From an uncultured Selenomonadaceae bacterium (lineage in GTDB: Bacteria; Bacillota; Negativicutes; Selenomonadales; Selenomonadaceae): a stretch of 5,958 bases of DNA. A model generated the notes under the pieces. It did not search any database, was not told where the DNA came from, and saw nothing but the letters and a program-made list of their open reading frames with translations. Position numbers and translations under genes: made by a program. The DNA is taken from the NCBI GenBank assembly GCA_905236255.1, contig CAJOPK010000021.1, positions 1 through 5,958 on the forward strand, read 5' to 3'. The number at the start of each line of letters is the position of its first letter. The stretch's first letter is position 1. Below, piece by piece: positions 1-3,861 of the stretch.

Positions 1-1
1 G

Positions 2-67
2 TCGGAAAAATCTTCATTTGTTACCGGCGCAATTTTGTCGGTTGACGGGGGATTAACCGCCCGATAA
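2..67 (+). CDS. C-terminal end of a short-chain dehydrogenase/reductase (partial, 5' end outside window)
   Basis: Reading from position 2 gives a 21-residue tail, SEKSSFVTGAILSVDGGLTA plus R, then TAA at 65-67. The VTG-x4-VDGG-x-x-A pattern is the standard C-terminus of classical SDR enzymes such as FabG-type 3-oxoacyl-ACP reductases and sugar or steroid dehydrogenases. In this family the segment closes the subunit and helps form the tetramer interface. The Rossmann NAD(P)-binding motif and the catalytic Ser-Tyr-Lys would lie upstream of the window, so substrate and cofactor cannot be assigned. The gene is on the same strand as the flagellar genes. It is separated from them by a spacer with its own promoter, so it is probably a neighbour and not part of the flagellar unit. 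Confidence 0.82.
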   Translation, partial: SEKSSFVTGAILSVDGGLTAR

Positions 68-205
68 AAAATTTTTGCGTGATTTTTTCAAAATATCCGT
101 AATCCGGACTAAATTTTTTTGCGTTGCAGTTCGATAGATATATGTGTTATAATTCCGGGCGAAAGAATTTGAAGGAAGAAAAATTTTTAATCGAGGTGTA
201 TCGAT
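68..205 (+). promoter_or_regulatory. Intergenic spacer with sigma-A-type promoter for the yvyF-like gene
   Basis: A perfect extended -10 element, TGTTATAAT, lies at 145-153 (hexamer TATAAT at 148-153). An 18-base spacer separates it from a weak -35, TTGCAG, at 124-129. The run AAATTTTTTT (111-120) directly upstream of the -35 resembles an UP element. A similar string, AAATTTTTGCGT, occurs at 69-80 and recurs as AAATTTTTTTGCGT at 111-124, forming an imperfect direct repeat. A very short hairpin (TCCG 96-99 / CGGA 105-108) before the T-run could be a weak terminator for the upstream SDR gene, but it is too small to call. The gene that follows has its Shine-Dalgarno GAGGTG at 193-198. I saw no sigma-28 consensus here. 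Confidence 0.65.
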
Positions 206-637
206 ATGGGAGCAAAACTTACGAACTGCAAACAATGCGGAAAATTATTTATGTCACAGCGCGGCGAAAAAATCTGTCAGGCTTGCGTTGACGAAATGGC
301 CAATCTTGAACTCGTTGTCGTGGATTACGTTCGCGATCATCCGAAATGTAAAATTCCGGAGATTATGCAGGAAACCGGCGCGCCGGAAATTCTCATTCGT
401 CGTCTTATCGACGAAGGCAGATTTGTCCAGAGCGGCGTGAACTTCAGTTATCCCTGCAAAAAATGCGGCAAAGAAATTTTCAGCGGACAGTATTGCGAAG
501 ACTGCCTTAACGAAATGCAGGAAAGTCTGCAAAATGCAACCGCAAAAGTTGCGGCAAATGCGGAGGCGGCTGCGGCGGATCGCGGTCACGGCATGTACTC
601 GAAAGATATGCAGAAAACCGCCGCCAAAGTAAAATGA
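206..637 (+). CDS. yvyF: YvyF-type flagellar-operon protein with two zinc ribbons
   Basis: The protein has 143 residues, close to the usual length of the YvyF (TIGR03826-type) family found next to flgM in Bacillota. Two four-cysteine knuckles are visible: C8-x2-C11 with C24-x2-C27, and C84-x2-C87 with C97-x2-C100. Each is expected to bind one zinc ion. Between them, roughly residues 46-76 read like a helix-turn-helix: KIPEIM, then TGAPEILIRRLIDEGRF, the pattern of a MerR- or excisionase-like wing. The tail (about 107-143) is rich in Ala and Lys, probably flexible, and contains a HGMYSKDMQK segment. The ATG at 206 is supported by GAGGTG seven bases upstream. Family members are cytoplasmic and suspected to regulate flagellar expression, but I know of no settled biochemical role. 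A terminator downstream makes the gene look monocistronic. Family assignment is fairly certain; the function is inferred. Confidence 0.85.
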   Translation: MGAKLTNCKQCGKLFMSQRGEKICQACVDEMANLELVVVDYVRDHPKCKIPEIMQETGAPEILIRRLIDEGRFVQSGVNFSYPCKKCGKEIFSGQYCEDCLNEMQESLQNATAKVAANAEAAAADRGHGMYSKDMQKTAAKVK

Positions 638-737
638 CGAAATCGGCGCATACGGCGACTAAATACAAATACATAAAAGCCGGAGAATCTGCGAAATTTG
701 AAGTAAATTTGCGAAAAAAAAAGATTGAATTTATAAA

Positions 738-766
738 GCGGGTATTAAGATACCCGCCTTTTTTTT
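738..766 (+). terminator. Intrinsic terminator after the yvyF-like gene
   Basis: GCGGGTAT (738-745) and ATACCCGC (750-757) form a perfect 8-bp, GC-rich stem around a TAAG loop. One C and then eight T residues (759-766) follow. This is a textbook Rho-independent terminator on the plus strand, about 100 bases after the yvyF-like stop codon. It separates that gene from the flgM operon. Confidence 0.93.
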
Positions 767-777
767 CGATATTTTTT

Positions 778-829
778 TTGACAGAAAGGAAAGCTGTACT
801 AAAAACTGCGCCAGGGATTTCGGCAATAA
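778..829 (+). promoter_or_regulatory. Candidate promoter region for the flgM operon
   Basis: Since the terminator ends at 766, flgM needs a start site between there and 852. A perfect TTGACA lies at 778-783. A 16-base spacer follows and then TAAAAA (800-805, four of six matches to TATAAT), which gives a plausible sigma-A promoter. A sigma-28-like reading is also possible: TAAA at 800-803 and GGCAATAA at 822-829 (six of eight matches to GCCGATAA), but its 18-base gap is longer than the usual 15-16. The sequence alone does not decide between them. Confidence 0.4.
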
Positions 830-838
830 CAATGCACG

Positions 839-846
839 GGTGGTGA
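839..846 (+). promoter_or_regulatory. Ribosome binding site that fixes the flgM start at ATG 852
   Basis: GGTGGTGA at 839-846 differs by one base from GGAGGTGA, the complement of the 16S rRNA tail, and sits five bases before ATG 852. Two in-frame GTG codons at 840 and 843 fall inside this site and have no Shine-Dalgarno of their own, so they are probably not starts. Confidence 0.7.
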
Positions 847-851
847 ATATC

Positions 852-1136
852 ATGCTTATCAACAACGTAAATTCGCCGGCAAACATTTATTCGTCAAATG
901 CGGTAATTGCGACACGCTATGCAAACTCGGCAACGGCAACGCGCAATATCCAAAAACGCGATGAGATTATGTTGTCGAATACGGCTCAAAGTTTCGCCGA
1001 TATGCTGAAAAAATTGCAGGGCGAATCCGAAGTCCGCCGGGAAAAAGTTGACGAATTTGAGCGGAAAATTGCAAGCGGCAATTACGACGTAAAATCGGAA
1101 AACATTGCGGCAAGCATTCTTATGAGTCGATTCTGA
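852..1136 (+). CDS. flgM: FlgM, negative regulator (anti-sigma factor) of flagellin synthesis
   Basis: The product is 94 residues long, the usual FlgM size. FlgM binds the flagellar sigma factor (sigma-28/FliA, or SigD in Bacillus) in the cytoplasm and blocks late-gene transcription. In the classic model it is exported through the completed hook-basal body, which releases the sigma factor. The recognisable part is the C-terminal half. A helix at about 44-57 (TAQSFADMLKKLQG) is followed by the family signature at 65-90, KVDEFERKIASGNYDV then KSENIAASIL, which is the sigma-binding helix pair. The N-terminal 40 residues are Asn/Ala/Thr-rich and probably disordered, as is normal for this family. 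ATG 852 is preferred over GTG 840 or 843 because of the GGTGGTGA site. The gene is first in the operon, four bases ahead of the first ATG of the next gene. Confidence 0.93.
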   Translation: MLINNVNSPANIYSSNAVIATRYANSATATRNIQKRDEIMLSNTAQSFADMLKKLQGESEVRREKVDEFERKIASGNYDVKSENIAASILMSRF

Positions 1137-1138
1137 GG
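1135..1138 (+). promoter_or_regulatory. Ribosome binding site overlapping the flgM stop, favouring flgN start at ATG 1147
   Basis: GAGG at 1135-1138 overlaps the flgM stop codon (TGA, 1134-1136). It is eight bases from ATG 1147 but only two from ATG 1141. Normal spacing therefore favours 1147, which shortens the protein by two residues. The overlap suggests that flgM and flgN are translationally coupled. Confidence 0.6.
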
Positions 1139-1146
1139 CGATGAAT

Positions 1147-1632
1147 ATGTGGCAACAACTTATGGACGTACTCGGTAAGCTCGGAAACATTTACGACGAG
1201 CTTACAAAACTCGGCGAAAAAAAGCGCGACGCTCTTGTCGGCATCGACATGGAAGGTTTGGCAAAAATTCTTGACACGGAACAGATTTTGGCGGCAAAGA
1301 TTCAGAAACTTGAACAGCAACGCGGAAATATCCTCAAAGAACTTTCCAAATCTTCCGGATTGGTCGGCGAAACGACAAAGGCGCTCGACTTTTACAAAGC
1401 CGCTCCGTCACGTGCGGTTGAAGACAGACTTGTCCGCCTGCACAAAGTTTTGAGCAAAAATGTGGATCGTGCGCTTGTCCTGCGCGAAAACAACAACATT
1501 CTTGCACGCGGCGCGCTTGATGCCGTCAGCCGGAAATTAAATCAACTTACCGGCACGACGGAAAATCCCGGATACGGGAAAGGCGGCGACGTAAGTTTTT
1601 CAAACAAAAAAGCTCTTGACTTTAAGGCTTGA
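1147..1632 (+). CDS. flgN: FlgN family export chaperone for hook-associated proteins
   Basis: From ATG 1147 the protein has 161 residues (163 if ATG 1141 is used), which fits FlgN. FlgN is a cytoplasmic helical chaperone that binds the C-terminal ends of FlgK and FlgL and delivers them to the flagellar type III export gate. Nearly the whole chain is predicted helical with coiled-coil character. Family traits are the early helix LGEKKRDALVGIDMEGLAKI with its KK-x-AL core, the following EQILAAKIQKLEQQR helix, and the tail. The tail (120-161) has LNQL, TT, Y143-G144, then KKALDFKA at the C-terminus, the usual ending of Bacillota FlgN proteins. The gene lies eleven bases after the flgM stop and sixteen before a second, shorter FlgN-like gene. 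Assignment is secure; partner choice between FlgK and FlgL is not visible. Confidence 0.9.
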   Translation: MWQQLMDVLGKLGNIYDELTKLGEKKRDALVGIDMEGLAKILDTEQILAAKIQKLEQQRGNILKELSKSSGLVGETTKALDFYKAAPSRAVEDRLVRLHKVLSKNVDRALVLRENNNILARGALDAVSRKLNQLTGTTENPGYGKGGDVSFSNKKALDFKA

Positions 1633-1648
1633 TTTGCGGGAGTAAATT

Positions 1649-2107
1649 ATGGATGAAGTTATAAGACTTTTGAGAGAACAGACGGTGCTTTGCAGTCGAT
1701 TGACGGAATTGTTTGCCGAGTTGAAAGAAGTCATTAAAAAAAATTCGACGGAAACCGGCGCGGTTGTTCAAAAAATTGAGCCGCTTTTGCGGGATCTGGT
1801 GAACAACGAAAAATCTTCCCGTGAATTTTTGAAGGGCAGGAAAGTCGAAACTTTTGCCGCTTTCATTGAATCGTGCGAATACAACATTCAGCGCGAACTT
1901 TCCGAAAGACTTCTGCAAAAAAGTTTCGACCTGCAAAAACAACTCAAGCAACAGACCGAAGAAGTCGGCAAATTGCTCAAAAGCGGCATGGCATACGTCG
2001 ATTTTAATTTAAATATTTTGTCGCGGACGACGACAAGCAATATTTACGGCGCAACTTCCGAAACAAAAAGTTCCGGAGGACGGCGCATATTCGATGCAAA
2101 CGTCTGA
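1649..2107 (+). CDS. Second FlgN-like chaperone (probable FlgN paralogue)
   Basis: This 152-residue protein is helical and rich in Lys, Glu and Leu, with coiled-coil-like stretches (about 3-31 and 85-112) and no membrane segment or signal peptide. Its last 42 residues follow the same plan as the tail of the preceding FlgN: LNIL, TTT, Y133-G134, then basic RR and a short FDANV ending. This matches the LNQL, TT, YG, KK and LDFKA of the neighbour. Overall identity to that neighbour looks low. The start at ATG 1649 has GGGAG at 1638-1642, six bases upstream. Its position directly before flgK and flgL suggests a second export chaperone, possibly one for each hook-associated protein; this is inference. 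It could instead have another role in export or regulation. Cys15 and Cys75 are present, as expected for a cytoplasmic protein. Confidence 0.75.
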   Translation: MDEVIRLLREQTVLCSRLTELFAELKEVIKKNSTETGAVVQKIEPLLRDLVNNEKSSREFLKGRKVETFAAFIESCEYNIQRELSERLLQKSFDLQKQLKQQTEEVGKLLKSGMAYVDFNLNILSRTTTSNIYGATSETKSSGGRRIFDANV

Positions 2108-2124
2108 TTCGGTCGAAAAAGGGA

Positions 2125-2165
2125 AAAGTCGGTCAGCCGGACGAAAAGACTTGACGACCGACTTT
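2125..2165 (+). repeat. Perfect 10-bp inverted repeat between the second flgN-like gene and flgK
   Basis: AAAGTCGGTC (2125-2134) and GACCGACTTT (2156-2165) are exact reverse complements around a 21-base loop. The 3' arm ends seven bases before the flgK Shine-Dalgarno GGGAG (2173-2177). No T-run follows, so it is not a standard terminator. The loop contains CCGGACG, with an exposed GGA of the sort CsrA can bind. The stem could act as a translational control element, an mRNA stability or processing site, or a DNA operator; the sequence does not say which. Confidence 0.7.
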
Positions 2166-2185
2166 AAATAAAGGGAGTAATTATC

Positions 2186-3856
2186 ATGAGATCGACATTT
2201 ACCGGACTCAATACAATGGTTCGCGGTATCTTGGCGAATCAGCTTTCGCTGGATGTCACCGGACACAACATAACAAACGCCGGCACGGAAGGTTATTCGC
2301 GCCAAATGGTAAATCTTACGGCAACACAGGGACAGCATCAACCCACTTCACACGGCGATGTTATGGTCGGCACCGGCGTTGAAGGTCTTTCCGTTCAGCG
2401 CGCCCGCGATCTTTATGCGGACATTCAATTCAGAAATGAATCTTCGACAAAAAACTATTACGAAACACGCGCAACAAATTATGACAAATTGGAAGTTATT
2501 TTCGACGATTCGGAAGATACCGGCATACAAAACGCCATGCAGAAATTTTATCAGTCGTGGGTTGACCTTTCAAAGGAATCTTCGGAAAGTTCGGAGCGCA
2601 GTACCGTTATCGAACAGGGCAAGATTTTGAGCGACAGAATACAGACGGCGGCCGCCGGACTTCAGGAACAGATTAACTCCGAATACGACGAAATCAGAAT
2701 GAAACTTCTCGAATTTAATCAAATTCTTGACGGAATAGTAAATTTGAACAGACAAATCGCCGGACAGGAAGCCGGCGGCGCAAGTGCAAACGACTTGAGA
2801 GATCAGCGCGATCTTCTTGCCGACAATTTGTCGAATTTCGTCAATATTTCCGTTTCCGAAAACGATACCGGACTTTATCAGATAAACAGCGGCGGAATAA
2901 CTTTGGTAAACGGCGTGGACAGATTGCATTTTGAAATGTCCAATCCCGTATCAAGCGACGTTTACGGCGTGGATTACGGCGTAAACGATTACACCATAAA
3001 AATTGTTGAAAGTAATTTGGCGTTCTTCCCGCAAAACGGAGAATTTAAAGCACATTTCGACTCCATTGACGAAGACAAAAAGTACATTGACGATCTTGCG
3101 AATATGTCAAATTATATGCTGACGACTTTAAACGCTCAACATAAACAGGGCTACGATCTTAACGGAAGCATGGGGCAAAACTTTTTCGGCGTAAGCGACG
3201 AAGTTTATTCTTTCGGCTACGATTCCGTCGAAATGTACAATTATATGACCGTTACTTCAAAAGACGGCGCGGTTACTCAAATGACCGGAATAAAAATTAT
3301 AAATGCGTTGGAAGTAAATTCGATTTTTGATCAAACCGGCGGAACGGCTTATGTTGCGGCGGCTACAAGCAAAAACGATGACGGCACGGCTGATATGGAA
3401 TGGGGTTCCCGTACCCGTGACGGATCAAATGCCGTCTATGTAAGTGAGCTTTTCAACATTGAGCCGGCAACCATAATTGAAACCGGCAGGGCAAATCGTT
3501 TGTCTTTGGAACTTTATACATTGAAAGACAAATACGGAAATGAAGTTCTCGATTCCGCAGGCAACCCGACATATATAAACGCACTCGGAACTCTCAGCAT
3601 AAATTCTTATTACGTTTCGTCAATGTCCCAACTCGGCGTAAATTCAAATTACAACGACACCAAAATTGACGAACAGGACGCGACTCTCACTCAAATTTCC
3701 GATTGGCGTTCTTCGACAAGCGGGGTTGATTGGAACGAAGAATTGACAAATATGATTAAGTTTCAAAAGGGTTACAGTTCATGCGCCCGTTGCCTTACCG
3801 CGATGGACGAATGTTTGGATCGTCTGGTAAATAATACCGGAGTTGTCGGGAGGTAA
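2186..3856 (+). CDS. flgK: FlgK, hook-associated protein 1 (HAP1)
   Basis: FlgK is an exported axial protein that forms the ring joining the hook to FlgL and the filament. The 556 residues are a normal length (enterobacterial FlgK is about 550). The N-terminus carries the axial D0/D1 signature: STFTGLNTMVRGILANQLSL, then DVTGHNITNAGTEGYSRQMV. Residues 202-209 give NDLRDQRD, the conserved HAP1 D1 motif. The C-terminal part has the SGVDWNEELTNMIKFQKGY pattern and ends in VGR. The middle (about 330-450) is variable and outward-facing in this family. ATG 2186 has GGGAG eight bases upstream. There is no Sec signal, as expected for type III export. All three cysteines (533, 536, 543) lie in the C-terminal D0 helix, which is unusual. 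flgL starts five bases after the stop. Confidence 0.97.
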   Translation: MRSTFTGLNTMVRGILANQLSLDVTGHNITNAGTEGYSRQMVNLTATQGQHQPTSHGDVMVGTGVEGLSVQRARDLYADIQFRNESSTKNYYETRATNYDKLEVIFDDSEDTGIQNAMQKFYQSWVDLSKESSESSERSTVIEQGKILSDRIQTAAAGLQEQINSEYDEIRMKLLEFNQILDGIVNLNRQIAGQEAGGASANDLRDQRDLLADNLSNFVNISVSENDTGLYQINSGGITLVNGVDRLHFEMSNPVSSDVYGVDYGVNDYTIKIVESNLAFFPQNGEFKAHFDSIDEDKKYIDDLANMSNYMLTTLNAQHKQGYDLNGSMGQNFFGVSDEVYSFGYDSVEMYNYMTVTSKDGAVTQMTGIKIINALEVNSIFDQTGGTAYVAAATSKNDDGTADMEWGSRTRDGSNAVYVSELFNIEPATIIETGRANRLSLELYTLKDKYGNEVLDSAGNPTYINALGTLSINSYYVSSMSQLGVNSNYNDTKIDEQDATLTQISDWRSSTSGVDWNEELTNMIKFQKGYSSCARCLTAMDECLDRLVNNTGVVGR

Positions 3857-3861
3857 TTGAC

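Noticed and set aside
91..121. Possible terminator for the upstream SDR gene
   Set aside because: The stem is only four base pairs (TCCG/CGGA), with a gap before the T-run. It is too weak to call on sequence alone.
634..846. A 70-codon plus-strand frame starting at ATG 634, overlapping the yvyF-like stop as ATGA
   Set aside because: It runs straight through the strong terminator at 738-766 and its T-runs, has no recognisable family pattern and no clear Shine-Dalgarno. The ATGA overlap is probably chance.
840..851. GTG start for flgM at 840 or 843
   Set aside because: Both codons lie within the GGTGGTGA ribosome binding site for ATG 852 and lack a site of their own.
2125..2165. Reading the inverted repeat before flgK as an intrinsic terminator
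   Set aside because: No T-run follows the stem; the next bases are AAATAAAGGG and lead into the flgK ribosome binding site.
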